Notes under the pieces: model-generated
What the model was told of the DNA's origin: nothing
What the model saw: only the letters and a program-made list of their open reading frames with translations
Databases searched by the model: none
NCBI GenBank assembly: GCA_051294375.1
Contig: CM119265.1
Location: 1,666,280 to 1,730,279 of the forward strand
Direction: 5' to 3'
Length of the DNA: 64,000 nucleotides
Source: Paraspadella gotoi
Lineage: Eukaryota; Chaetognatha
Program-made: the position numbers and the translations under genes
Shown here: piece after piece, positions 12,242 through 28,054 of the stretch
How positions within the stretch are numbered: position 1 is the stretch's first letter
How the letters are laid out: each line of letters begins with the position of its first letter

Positions 12242-13069
12242 ATGAACAACGATGATGCTGAAGACTATCATTTATGTCAGGCAATGATGACGACGCTGAC
12301 AAAGACAAAGTAGAAGTCATCAATACCACAATGTCTTTTCTTCTTCACTCTTTTAACTAATACAAAAATCAAATATTAGCTCTCTTCATCAGTTCTTAGC
12401 TACGTAAGTACTAAGATTTTTTATTCTTTAAATTTAATATTCAGAGAGGTCCAGATCTTTTGGGACTAACTTTAAAAAATTGTTTGGATGGGTAAATAAA
12501 AAGATAATCTTATGAAAATTAGTACACTTGTAAAAATTTGTAATGACAACACAATTAATTAAAAATATTTCCCTTCTCCAAAGGTTCAGAGAAGGCAGTA
12601 TATGCTTTTTCAACCGTGCCAGTAAGGAATGCTGTCATTTCTTTCACTATTCTTACTGTCAAAAAGTCTAGTTCTAGAGGGGATGCGTAGGACATTCTGC
12701 TTTCTTATCTTACATTTCCATCAATCAGGGGATTGCAGTCAGAAAAACGGCGCGACCAAAAGTGAGCAGTCACCGTACTTCATCTTGAACTTCAGAAAAA
12801 TTTTCTAAAAATTTGTAAAGAAGCGCCGCAAAGAATTTTGACATGTCACGCAAAAAGCTTTAAATACAGTTGTTGGATTTTTCAGACGTTTTTGATATTG
12901 AATAAAAGAAAATTTTTCCTAGTTTCCAAATATAGTCCCTTGTTTCCTCTATCATAACCCGTTTTTGTGCTGTAAGCAGTTGAAGTGAGTCTCATAATAG
13001 CTGGACCTCCCTGTGCAATAGATAGTAATAATCAAATAAACTTTTTAGTTGATATTTTCTTTAGACAAA
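12242..13069. other. Upstream region of second XKR-like gene; no other gene seen
   Basis: No coding exon recognised. An acceptor-like ttttctttag ends at 13064, five bases before the start codon, mirroring copy 1. Confidence 0.5.
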
Positions 13070-15741
13070 ATGGAAGCCTCCAATGTTTTGTTGATTTTGA
13101 ACGTTCTTGATCTGCTGACGGATTTGAAGTCAACAATCGAATACATTAACACCTTTCATCGCTCCTTTGGTTTGGCCATTCTTGGAGTCATCCTGCTCCA
13201 TTGTTTCTGCTCCAGTGTTTACGGATTGTGGACGATTCACAAAAATCAAAATCACTACTCGAGATTTATGAAAAATTCCTGGAGAAAAACTGTAGTGATT
13301 ATTTTTCATTTGTTGGGCTTGGGATGTGTGCCACTTACTATTGATCTAACTCAAGATATGAAAAACAAAAATGAAAATATGGAGTTGATAAAAATGAAAG
13401 AAAGTTTGATCTGGGGTATGAATATGATTGAATCACTGATCGAAGCATATCCTCAACTGTTGATTCAAACCGGACTGTTTTTTTATTTATTGTTAATCAG
13501 TAATGAAATATGTTTCCCGGATCTTCAGTCTGAATAGTAAGATTTTATAGTTATAGTTATACTTTTAAGTGATATTAAGATTTATAGATTTCATTTATAA
13601 TTGTATATATATTTAAGTATGAAATAATTTATATTTCATTTAATTCAGTAAAATAATATATATTTATTAAAAAAATAAAAATTTGTAAATTTAAGAGCCA
13701 ATAAAGACAGATAAATAAATAAATAAATAAAGACAGACAAATAAAGACAGGCATATAAATAAAATTAATATCAGAAACTATTTCAAGTTGTGTAAATATT
13801 TAAATACTTTGAAAAAGAAAAAAAGATTGTTGGTTCATAAATTTCACATCAAATTTTTTACTAAATAATTTTATTTGACAAAAGAGTTTTACACTAAAGA
13901 GTAAGTTTTACACTTTTCACCAAGAAATTTTATCTGACAAATACTCAAAAAAGATTCTCTGATAAATTTACTCTATAATTTCTATTTTAAGCTTATCCCC
14001 CATCATTTCATATATCCTTCTATACAAAGATAATCATGAAATTTTTCACATTTCACGTGGAAATGACACTGGAGTATGCCACTGCCAATCAGTTGACAAA
14101 AGTATGGGCTTTTTTATGATTAGACGCATTGGTTGTGATTGGAAGATCCGCGATTACTTTCCTATCATCTCTGCATCATTATCAACGATTAGCCTGGCTA
14201 AAACTGCTCACTTTTATCGAATAGATAATATGCTGATAGCTAACAGTCGCTATACTAGTAAAATAACTCTGAAAGTCATTGGAACTCTAGAAGGAATCGT
14301 AAATGTGGTTGTCATTTTGTATCTAGTCTTTGAATCATTTTTTCGTATTTCACCAATTTTCATTTTATTCATGCCGTTTATCATTTGTCGAGTGTTTGCA
14401 ATTTCTGAGTTGAAGCAGATTATGCAAAAATTATGGAATTATATGGGGAGACAAACCAGGTTTAATAAAAAATTTACTTCTATAAAATCCAGAAAATTGA
14501 ATTGGCAGTCATTGTTTATACTTTTTATTGTGTCCTTTATACTAAATATTAAAAAACATGAGGACATTGATAGGAAATCCACTTTACTATATTTTATGCA
14601 AAAGGAGTTTTCTCCTGACTTATCTCCCGATTACTATTGGGGTCTTTCAAATATTAAATATCCATTTTTAGATGGAATTTTAATAAGGCAACATATTTAT
14701 GAATTTGTCTGTTATGAGTCAAAATTGGTCCAAGCTGAAATTATGAAAAAACTGGTGAACTTACCACCTTGTAATGAATCTAGCAAAATATTGAACATTT
14801 CTGATACACATATCGCTGTCTTAATTGTTATTGGAAATCAAAAAATATGGAACCCAAACTATGAGATGTACATGGTAATGATTTTCACTGATTTTTTTAT
14901 CAGCTTTGTAACTGGCATAATTTCTGTATATGTAGATGATGAAGTGCGCAAAAATATATTAGAGATTGGAACCAACTTTATTTTTTTACTTTTGATCATC
15001 TTAAATATATTTTTTGGGATTGAATACAAAAATGCAAATGGGTCGCACTTATATCAAGTTTTATTTCGTGTCAACTATATTCATCGTGGCATAACCAAAA
15101 AAATTTCCCATAACAGTTTTCCTCCTTGGGAAAAATATTATTCAGGTCAACCGGCGGGTCTTTGCAGATTATATTTTTTCATATTCAAAACTTTAATGAC
15201 ATATTTTTTTTTTACAATTCCTTTATTGTGGATTTTGCGTTTGTTTCGTAAGATTACTTGTTTTTCATCTCATGTCACTATCAACCGCTTATTTTCTACC
15301 ATTTGCTTTGTTTCTTTAATATTTCCTTACCTTGTGTATCAAAATTGCAGAGGTGGTTGGTTAATTAAAGATCTGAAAAAAATGAACCAAAATATCAGTA
15401 ACTTAGAGGGTTTTTTTAACTTTCAAGCTCGATTTGTGAATTCAAAAATGTTAACCATATCAATTTGGAATGAAAGTTTTTTTTTTCTCTTTTCACTTTC
15501 ATTTTTACCCTTTTTCAATGGCCTCTTCATTTTCTGTTCAACCTTGTCATTCCCCATTCTGAAAAACAAAACTGTTTTCTCTCTTTTTGTTTCTTGTTTT
15601 CACGTTGGCGCCTACGTTTTGCTGAGTTCCTCTGTTCCCTCAGAGGTCGTCCCAGCAGTTGGCGATTTCGGCATTGCTGGAGATTTGGAAGTTGCACGGA
15701 AAATGAGTGACATTTTAAATCTCATTAGTAATAATTTTTAG
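13070..15741 (+). CDS. XK-related (XKR)-like multi-pass membrane protein, copy 2 (3' end split by an element)
   Basis: Tandem paralogue of the 7.4-kb gene with identical structure: exon 1 13070-13536 (donor GTAAGA), exon 2 from 13992 (acceptor ttctattttaag), phase 2. Read straight through, exon 2 stops at 15739-15741, giving 738 residues and losing the last ~44 residues that copy 1 has. The missing end lies 2.7 kb downstream (18517-18644), beyond an inserted element. The stop codon is made at the element border. An alternative is splicing from A|GTAATA at 15727/15728 to ttttttggag|AT at 18517, which rejoins LIN to SVMNFYLKRF in frame and restores a full-length end. Exon 1 and the stretch 15470-15700 are almost identical to copy 1 while the middle of exon 2 is much more diverged. 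Key XKR blocks (IESLIEAYPQLLIQ, YFPIISASLSTISLAKT) are intact. Confidence 0.72.
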
Positions 15742-17464
15742 TCGGATCTGCTTATCAGCAGATCCCGCGGACTCTATAACTCACTTTTTCGGTCCGTCGG
15801 TCCACCCCCTCAATATTGTCGGGCACACACTTATATCATGTCAGAACATCGAATTATGATAAATTATGCAAAAAAATATGTCGTCGTTGTTCCGTGACGT
15901 CCGCTGTCTGTCGTCCGTCGTCGTCCGTCCGTCCGTCCGTCGTCCGTCCGTCCGTCCGTCCGTCCGTCCGTCCGTCCGTCCGTCGCGTCCGTCCCACCTT
16001 AGCAAAAACACCAATTACTCGTGATTGGATGGATGGATTTTAATGAAATTTTGTGTGAGGATAGGTAAGTGTGTGATTGAGCTGGATATGAAGTTTCGAT
16101 CGAATCGTCCGAGTGGAAATGAGTTTAAATGGAAAAAAAAACAAAAAAAATATTCACTATTTGAACACCAATTGCTCATGAGTGGATGGGCTGATTGACC
16201 TGGAATTTTGTATGTGGGTAGGAAAGTGTGTGTGAACAGGAAATCAAGTTTCGATGGAATAGTTTGAGTGGAATGAGTTTAAATGGAAAAAAACAAAAAA
16301 CCTGTTTACTAATTGATTATGCTTCTTTTTCCTTTTATATTAAATGTATATGCAGGATGTATTAATAAATCAAATAATTAATCAGTTATTAATCAATTAG
16401 TAAATAAAATTAATCAATAATTAATTAATTAGTCAATCAATCCGTCCATCGTCTATCTTAGCAAAAGCTCCAATAACTCGTGATTGGCTGGTTGGATTGG
16501 AATTAAATTTTGCGTGTGAGTAGGAAAGTGTGTGATAAAAGCTGGATATAAAGTTTCGATGGAATCGTGTGAGTGGAAATTAGTTTAAATGGAAAAAACA
16601 TAAGTCGAATTTACTAAAATCTTTTTTACTTATTTTAACCAATAAATACTCTAATTAATCATAATTGGATGGATAGATTGAGTTGAAATTTTGTGTGTGG
16701 GTAGGAAAATGTGTGACGAAGCTTGAATATAAAGTTTCAGTGGAAACGTACCAGTGGAAATGAGTTTAATGAAAAAAATATGAGTCACATTTACTTGAAT
16801 CTTTTTATTTATTTTAACCCATGATAGATTGAGATGAAATTTTGTGAGCCAGTAGGAAAGTGAGTGAAGAAGCTAGATATAAAGTTTTGACGGAATGCAA
16901 GTTGAAAAAATGATGCAAGTTGAAAAAATGATGCAAGTTAAATAAATCTTAAAAGCATAAGGATCGTCGCTAATTGCATAAAAAGAGAGAGAGAAAGAGA
17001 AAGAGAGAGTAGAGAGAGAGAGGAAGAGTGAGAGAGTGAGAGAGAAAGAGAGAGAGTGAGAGAGAGAGAGAGAGAGAGAAGAGAGAGGAGACATAAAATA
17101 AAAAATCTTAAAAGACTCAAGATCGAGCCAGAGCCCACTATCAAAGAAAATTAATGAAAAAACCGGGAAAAAACGATGAATCATGCGATAACGAATTATT
17201 GATGTAATAGTAATTGATTAAGGTAATACTAATTGATTGATGTAATAGTAATTTATTGATGTAATAGGAATGATTATTGATTCGATGATAATCAATTATT
17301 GATGCGATGATAGTCATTCACTGCTGTGATGATAGTCATTCACTGATGCGATGATTGTCATTCATTGATGCGATGATAGTCATTCATTGATGCGATGATA
17401 GTCAATAAAACAAAAAAATGCGTGTATGAGTGAAAGAGAGAGAGAGAGAGAGAGAGAGAGGAGA

Positions 17465-17498
<34 letters not shown>

Positions 17499-17936
17499 AG
17501 AAAGATAGAGAATAAATCCACGAAAATCTCGGATGAAAATATGGGATTTTGTATTGAAAAAAAGCGCGGAATAAATGGTAATAATAAAAGTTTTTAGAAG
17601 GAAAAATAATCAGAATTTTCAAAAAACAAACGATCACGCAAGAGATCGGACAGGAGAGGGACAGACACACACAGAGAGAAAAAGAGAGAGAGAGACAGCC
17701 GCTGCAGAGAAAAAGAGAGAGAGAAAGAGCGATATATAATAATTTAAAAGAGAGAGAAAGAGAGAAGCTCTACAGCCCCCTTTACTCGTTAAAGAATCAG
17801 CAGTACCCTATGGCGCCGGACCTAGCGTGAGCTCTTCTCTACCCAAAGGACCGGGTTCGCACCCTGTTCGCGGCATCGTTTTTTACATTAGTGAGCCCAC
17901 ATTATATTCTAAATTTTTTTTGTAAAAGAAAAAAAA

Positions 17937-18017
<81 letters not shown>

Positions 18018-18487
18018 AGCTGAGAGAGAAATCAGAAGAAGCAGTACGGAGAAAAAGAGAGAGAGAGAGAGCGACATATATTTAAAAGAAAGAGAGAGAG
18101 AGAGCGACATATAATTAAAACGTTTTTGTTTTGTAAATAAAACATAAACAAATACGAATATTGATATGAAACATGAGAATTTTAAAGATCTTGATCTTAG
18201 AAGCATATTATGAAATTTCAACTCCCTTTATATCACACTTTCAGAAGCCATGATTGCAAAAAAGCGTGACCGAAAGCTAAACCGAATCAAAATCTGATAA
18301 TAGAGGATATTGTTTGTTTTGATAAATGTAAACAAAACATTTATAAACTGTCCTGACTCAATTTTTAGGACATCGATGAGGGCAAGCTGAATAATAAATT
18401 ATAATTAATTATTAAAATTAATTAATTAATTAATCTATATAATTAATTAATCTATTTGATTAATTAATTATTCGTAGCAGATCCGAC
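15741..18487 (+). mobile_element. Non-autonomous DNA-transposon-like element with 11-bp inverted termini
   Basis: Begins GTCGGATCTGC (15741-15751) and ends GCAGATCCGAC (18477-18487), a perfect 11-bp inverted repeat. The left end folds into a hairpin, GGATCTGCT-TATC-AGCAGATCC. Two shorter copies with the same ends occur at 41825-42586 and 42776-43598 in the opposite orientation. All three continue past the right repeat with ATTGTTTGCTCAAACTT, so the true right border is some 18 bp further on. The interior holds a (CCGT)n run (15905-15995), tandem ~150-bp units, GA/CT microsatellites (17000-17090, 17430-17500, 17945-18013) and no transposase ORF, so it would need enzymes supplied elsewhere. It sits inside the coding region of the second XKR-like gene. 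Confidence 0.75.
16005..16905 (+). repeat. Diverged tandem units (~150 bp) inside the element
   Basis: About five diverged copies, starting near 16005, 16163, 16468, 16645 and 16810. Each carries ACTCGTGATTGGATGG-like sequence, then AAATTTTGTGTG, TAGGAAAGTGTGTGA and GAGTGGAAATGAGTTTAAAT. Single reverse copies appear in the elements at 42.3-42.45 and 43.15-43.2 kb. Confidence 0.8.
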
Positions 18488-18516
18488 ATTGTTTGCTCAA
18501 ACTTGTTTTTTTGGAG

Positions 18517-18644
18517 ATTCAGTTATGAATTTTTATCTAAAAAGATTTATAGATATCGTGAGTGATAAGCGTTTTAATTCCCTAAATCTCCCATCTTTGA
18601 TTTTCATGGTAATTCCATTCAACTTTTTGCTGTTTTCTGAATAG
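18517..18644 (+). pseudogene. Detached 3' end of XKR-like copy 2 (or its last exon)
   Basis: Translates SVMNFYLKRFIDIVSDKRF, then NSLNLPSLIFMVIPFNF, LLFSE and a stop. It is collinear with the last ~40 residues of copy 1 (SVLNLFLDKFIAIVSDKRF and so on). It lies immediately beyond the right border of the inserted element. It is either a coding fragment orphaned by the insertion or a functional last exon reached by splicing across the element; the candidate acceptor ggag at 18516 preserves the frame. Confidence 0.75.
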
Positions 18645-18704
18645 TCCTATTTATTTTATAAAATTTTATTTATTTCACTGAATTCCCGTATGTACAATAT
18701 ATAG

Positions 18705-19330
18705 CTAAGGTGGAGGATAAGCAATTCAATGTAGTTAATCTAAGTGATTTGATAAGCGATTTTATATCCTTAATCTAAGCGATTCAATGTTCTTAATCTA
18801 AGCGATTTGATGTCCTTAATCTAAGGGATTCAATGTCCTTAATCTAAACAATTCAATGTCCTTAATCTAAGCAATTCGATGTCCTTAATCTAAGTGATTT
18901 GATGTCCTTAATCTAAGCGATTCGATGTCCTTAATCTAAGCAATTCAATTTCCATAATCTAAGCGATTTGATGTCCTTAATCTAAGCAATCTTATGTTCT
19001 TAATCTAAGAGATTCGATGTCCTTAATCTAAACAATTCAATGTCCTTAATCTAAGTGATTTGATATCCTTAATCTAAGCGATTCAATGTTCTTAATCTAA
19101 GCGATTCAATGTTCTTAATCTAAGCGATTCAATTTCCTTAATCTAAGAGATTCCATATCCTTAATCTGAGCGATTTGATATTCTTAATCTAAGCGATTTG
19201 ATGTCCTTAATCTAAGTGATTCAATGTTCTTAATCTAGGTGATTCGATGTCCTTAATCTAAGTGATTCGATGTTCTTAATCTAAGTGATTCGATATTCTT
19301 AATCTAAGTGATTCGATGTCTTTAATCTAT
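18705..19330 (+). repeat. 23-bp minisatellite, about 26 copies
   Basis: Head-to-tail units of the form GCGATTCAATGTCCTTAATCTAA with transitions at several positions. It lies directly after the 3' end of the second XKR-like gene and directly before a second, partial copy of the same 3' end. Confidence 0.95.
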
Positions 19331-19336
19331 GATACT

Positions 19337-19392
19337 ATCTTTGATATTCTTGAAAATTCCATACAATTTTTTGCTGTTTTTTTGAATTTGTC
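19337..19392 (+). pseudogene. Partial duplicate of XKR-like 3' end
   Basis: ATCTTTGATATTCTTG, AAAATTCCATACAATTTTTTGC and TGTTTTTTTGA align with the last ~50 bases of both XKR-like genes (10214-10262 and 18593-18643). It carries base changes and a frameshifted ending. Too short to code alone; it marks a duplication that straddles the minisatellite. Confidence 0.6.
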
Positions 19393-20060
19393 AAACTTTG
19401 ATAAATTCCGTTTTATTTTTTAAATTCAGAAAACGGTGTTTTTAAATTTTGAACAAAGGGATAATCACATGAAGTTTTCTTTTTTTTTTTAATTTGTAAA
19501 AAATAAACCAAAAATGTGCACAAAATGAAAACAATACAATTAAATATGTCGTTATATAATACAGGAATGTTCTAGGTATATTGTTTATTCTCTAACATTG
19601 AGATACACTGAAGATAAGGTAAAAAAAACAATTGAAAGCAATTTAAACATTAAATCAAAAATGAAATTTTTTTTCAAATTATTTCAGACAATAAAACCTA
19701 CTGGTCATGGCGCCGTCAAAAATTAGCACCGCATTGTTTATTACATTTTTAAAAAATTAAAAAATGTTTTTCCGCTTAAAAAAAGAATATAAATCGCGAT
19801 TGTAAATTTTTTTGATCCAAGGTACCTTTGCAAGCATTTTTTCCATGTTATCTAAAAAATTTTTCTCTAACATTTTCATGAAAATTTCTTTTTTCCTACT
19901 TTATAATCTCGAATTTGTAATTTAGTTATCATTTTTTTACTATAAAATTTATTTTAGTTAATGCCAGTAATAATTAAAGTTTTGTTCTTGATTCAGTGTA
20001 CTTAAATGAATCTTAAATAAACTAACAAAACATATCCTCTATTTTTCTATTCTCTTTTTA
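19393..20060. other. No gene seen
   Basis: AT-rich intergenic sequence between the XKR pair (plus) and the NPDC1-like gene (minus). No exon, SINE or promoter motif recognised. Confidence 0.5.
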
Positions 20061-20074
20061 ATTAGCTGTTCTCT

Positions 20075-20142
<68 letters not shown>

Positions 20143-20156
20143 CCTCCTTTTCTCTC

Positions 20157-20486
20157 TCAATCTCCCCCAATCCCATTTTTCTTCATCCCTCCGTTGCTCT
20201 TTTGTTGAGCGATGAACTTTGGCGAGACCACGCCCCTCTCCGACCCGGATGTCATTGAGGCCATGCCTCTCTCCGACCCGGATGTCATAGAGGACACGCC
20301 TCTCTCGGACCCGGATGTCACAGAGGCCACGCCTCTCTCCGACCCGGATGTCACAGAGGCCACGCCTCTCTCCGACCCGGATGTGGAAGAGGACGAGGAG
20401 GAGGTATCGGGTCCGGATGTAGCGGCGGAGGAAGAGAGGGAGGGACCGAGGCGATCGGTGGCGGGAGCATGGTCGGTAAGACGAGA
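20157..20486 (-). CDS. Candidate last exon of the NPDC1-like gene, Ser/Gly repeat tail
   Basis: After ccctctctcag on the minus strand, 330 nt (109 codons plus TGA) stay open in phase 0. This is exactly the phase in which the previous firm exon (20784-20861) ends. It begins SRLTDHAPATDRLGPS, becomes Ser/Thr-rich, then has about five copies of a 12-residue repeat, TSGSERGVASVT, encoded by a 36-bp minisatellite at roughly 20226-20390, and ends KKNGIGGD. Vertebrate NPDC1 stops a few residues after NPLF, so this tail would be a lineage extension. A competing short ending is the acceptor at about 20686, which would give only MV and a stop. The opposite strand is also open across the repeat (SDPDVTEATPL), so the reading frame is not proven. 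Confidence 0.4.
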   Translation of the reverse strand, partial: SRLTDHAPATDRLGPSLSSSAATSGPDTSSSSSSTSGSERGVASVTSGSERGVASVTSGSERGVSSMTSGSERGMASMTSGSERGVVSPKFIAQQKSNGGMKKNGIGGD

Positions 20487-20783
20487 CTGAGAGAGGGAGG
20501 GAGGAAAAGGAGGAAAAAAGGGGGAGAGGGGAGGGAGGAAGAGAAGGGGAGATGGGAGAGAGGAAAGGGAGGAAGAGAAGAAGAGAGGGGAGAGAGGAAA
20601 GGAAGAAAAAGAGAGGGAGAAAGAGGGAAGAGAGAGGAGGCGAAACAAAAGTAAGAAAGAAGTGAATTGTTAATATTATACCATCTACAGGTAATATCTT
20701 TGGAGTCTTATTACAGCCATTAACCCACACTTATGTACTTACAATTTATTTATTTATTTACATAATGAAATTGAATTAATCAC

Positions 20784-24909
<4,126 letters not shown>

Positions 24910-25469
24910 CTTGAATTAATAACAAAAGGGAAAACGATTTTTTTTGTTAAATGTTTTAAATATTTATTATTATTATTTATTTATCTTTTTTTAATTATTA
25001 TTATTTTATTCAATATTTCTCTTTCTTTTCATTCTTTAGTTCAAGAATTTCAAGCGCATTGGACTTTGCTATTTTTTTTATTAAGTGCATATTATCTTGA
25101 AAATAATAATAATAATAATAAATAAAAGATAAAAATTAAACTTTTCTAAATTTATTTTTAAACTTTAAATTCTAATCGAATTTCAACTGATAGACAGGAA
25201 ATATATATTTCATTAAGTTTTTCCTCTGTCTGCTGCAATGAATACAATTGCAAAACAATGAAATACCCAATCTAATTCATTGCCAACGCAAAGGCTATTG
25301 CCAATCCCGCTAATTCTCCACCCTTCACCGCCATTAACCGCCACTCACTGTTCTTGTCTGCCACCGATTACCAGTCACTGCCGCTCACTGCAAAAAAATA
25401 TTGCCACTCATAATTAGTCTCTCCTTCTTTTTCGACGTCGAAGCTAATCTCAGCAATTAATTATCGCGC

Positions 25470-25481
25470 TTCTCTGCTCAG

Positions 25482-25514
<33 letters not shown>

Positions 25515-26328
25515 TCTCCTCCTCTTCCTCCTCCCCTTCCTCCTCCTCTTTCTCCTCCTCTTCCTCCTACTCCTTTTCGCTCTCGGAGGAGGAGAGGAGG
25601 AGGAGGAAGAGTAGGAGGAAGCAGAGGAGGAAGAGGAGGAGCAAGAAGAGAGAGGAGGAAGAAGAAATAAAGAGGATTAGAAGCTAGAAGAGGAATTGGA
25701 GGAGGAAGAGGAGTGAGAAGAGGAAGAGGAAGAGGTTGAAGGAAGAGAAGAGGAGGAAGAAAAAATGAAGAGGATTAGAGGTAGAAGAGGAGTTGNNNNN
25801 NNNNNNNNNNNNNNNNNNNNTCTTCCTCCTCCTCCTCTTCCTCCTCCGACTCCTGTTCTACCTTCTAATCCTCCTCATTTCTTCTTCCTCCTCTTCTTCC
25901 TCTTTCCTCCACCTCATCCCCTTTTTTCTCGTCAATCTTCTTATCTTTATTTTCCTCCTTTTCCTCTTTTCTCTTTTCTTTTTGTTTCTTTTATTTTCTC
26001 TTTTCTCTATTTTCTTTTCTTTTCTCTTTTCTTTTTGTTTCTTTTATTTTCTCTTTTCTCTATTTTCTTTTCTTTTCTCTTTTCTCTATTTTCTTTCCTT
26101 TTCTTGCCTCTTACTCTTCCATCTCTTTTAACTTTTTCCCTTTCCTCCTTTCCTTCATTCATTATCTCCTTTCCTCATTTCCTTATCTCGCCCCCTTAAC
26201 ACCCTTCCCTCTCCCTCTCTCTCTCTCTCTACGTTTACTCTCCCTCTCTTTCTCTCTCCCTTTCTTCCCTTAACTCTCCATTTCTCTTCCTCCTTTCCTC
26301 TCCCCCTCTCTCTCTCTCTCCTTCCTCT

Positions 26329-26382
<54 letters not shown>

Positions 26383-26520
26383 CTTCTCCCTCTCTCTCTC
26401 CCTTTCTCCCTTTCCTCTCCCTTCTCTCTCTCTCTTTTCCTCCTCCCTCCCTTCCTCTCTCTATCTTTCCCTCTCTCTCCCTGTCTCTCTCTCCTTCTTC
26501 TCTCCCTCTCTCTTTTGACT
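25470..26520. repeat. Polypyrimidine/polypurine block with inverted symmetry and a gap
   Basis: CT-rich 25470-25584, GA-rich 25585-25795, then N (25796-25820), then CT-rich to about 26515. The sequences flanking the gap are mutually inverted: GGAAGAGAAGAGGAGGAAG and ATGAAGAGGATTAGA (25740-25780) recur in reverse complement at about 25850-25910. Long open frames here are low-complexity artefacts. Confidence 0.85.
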
Positions 26521-26589
26521 GTCCGCCATTTCGATGCTCGTTCACCATATTTCACGATTTTCTGTCTCGCATCTCCTGGTCGCCAGCAG

Positions 26590-27022
26590 GAGTTGTTCTC
26601 GTCTTGGTGGTTGTCGTCGTCGTCGTCGTCGTTATTGTTGTTGTTATCTTCGTCGTCGTCGACGTCGTTATCGTTGTTGTTGTTGTTATCTTCGTCGCTT
26701 TCTTTTTCATTTTTTTGTTATATTCTGTTCGTTGTCATCGTTATCGTCGTTAGAATCGTCGTCGTCGTTATCGTCGTCTTCATTATCGTCGTCGCTCACT
26801 TGGTTAAAAAGGAAAAAGAAAAAGAAAAAAAAATGTTACTGGGAAATGAGAGCAACCGCCCACGCAAGTGAATGAGGAGAAGGAGGAGGAGGAGGAAGAG
26901 GAGGAGGAGGAAGAAAAGGAGGAAGAGTAGGAGGAGGAAGAAGAGGAGGAGGAGGAGGATAGAACGAGAATTGAAGTCCCTGATGGCGTGACGAGTTGAG
27001 AGAGAGAGAGAAAGAGAGAGAT

Positions 27023-27057
<35 letters not shown>

Positions 27058-27440
27058 TAAAGGGAGAGACAAAGAGAGAGAGGCAGAGAGCGAGATAGAG
27101 AAAGTAAAAGAGAGAAAGAGAGACAGTCAGACAGAGATAGAGTTGCCTTTTCCACCAGAATTTTTTTTTCTTTCTCTTGAGAAAACAAAAAATCCAGTTG
27201 CTTCAACCGCAAATTGTTGTTGTTTTTGTTGTTGTAGTTATTTTTGTTGTCATTTTTGTTGTTGTTTTTATTGATGTTGTTTTTGTTTTTGTTGTAGCAG
27301 ATAAGGACGAGTTTTTGTTATCAGTTGGCGCCAGAAGTTTATTGCTTCAGGCAACGAATCCGAAATGTCACGGACACTCTGTCTCCCTCTCTCTCTCTTT
27401 CTCCCTCTATCTCTCTCTCTCTTTTTCTCTCTCTCTCTAT
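26590..27440. repeat. Trinucleotide (GTC/GTT) and GA/CT low-complexity region
   Basis: GTC/GTT repeats at 26610-26800 and 27210-27300 surround GA-rich and CT-rich tracts. One non-repetitive minus-strand stretch near 27300-27370 reads RDISDSLPEAINFWRQLI. It could be coding but has no clear splice borders. No gene is called. Confidence 0.6.
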
Positions 27441-28054
27441 CTCTCTCTGAAGCAAAAACCAGGAAAATAAAAAAGAATGATTTATAAAAGATTTTGTATA
27501 AATTATTCTTCCTTTTTCGAGTTTTTCGTAGTTGTATTAAAATTTTATATAAAAGCTTGATTTTAAAGTCAAGAGGCAAAATAGATTATTATTAAAATGA
27601 ATGGATAATTTTATATTAGTTGTACCAGTTTCAATAAATGACTTAACCATTACATAATAAACATTATTTACAATATTAGTGATCTACATAATAATTTTCT
27701 AGTTTACAATTCATTTCGCTTGATTGCGTTAACAATCAAAATGAGTATTGAGCAAAAGTTTTAAACACATTGACCTAAAAACGTCAAGCCCAAAAGCATA
27801 TGGACTGCGTCGTGAGTTTCGCGGTAAGTGAGACCTTCAATAATACAAGAAACGCGGATCATAAAAGATCAAGAGGAGGTCAAAGAAAGGTCAGAACGGC
27901 GAAAGAGAGAGAGAGTGAGAGAGTGAAGTGAGAGAGGAGAGAAGAGAGGAGATAGAAATATATTTAATCTCAGCATGAAAAGTTAAGGAGGCTTCTTCTC
28001 ATTAACTACTGATTCTTTATCTGAATTTGATATAAACCCATAGGAATTATCCAT

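Noticed and set aside
20212-20490. Plus-strand open frame with SDPDVTEATPL repeats
   Set aside because: No splice context on the plus strand; the minus-strand frame fits the NPDC1-like gene phase. Kept as a caveat rather than a gene.
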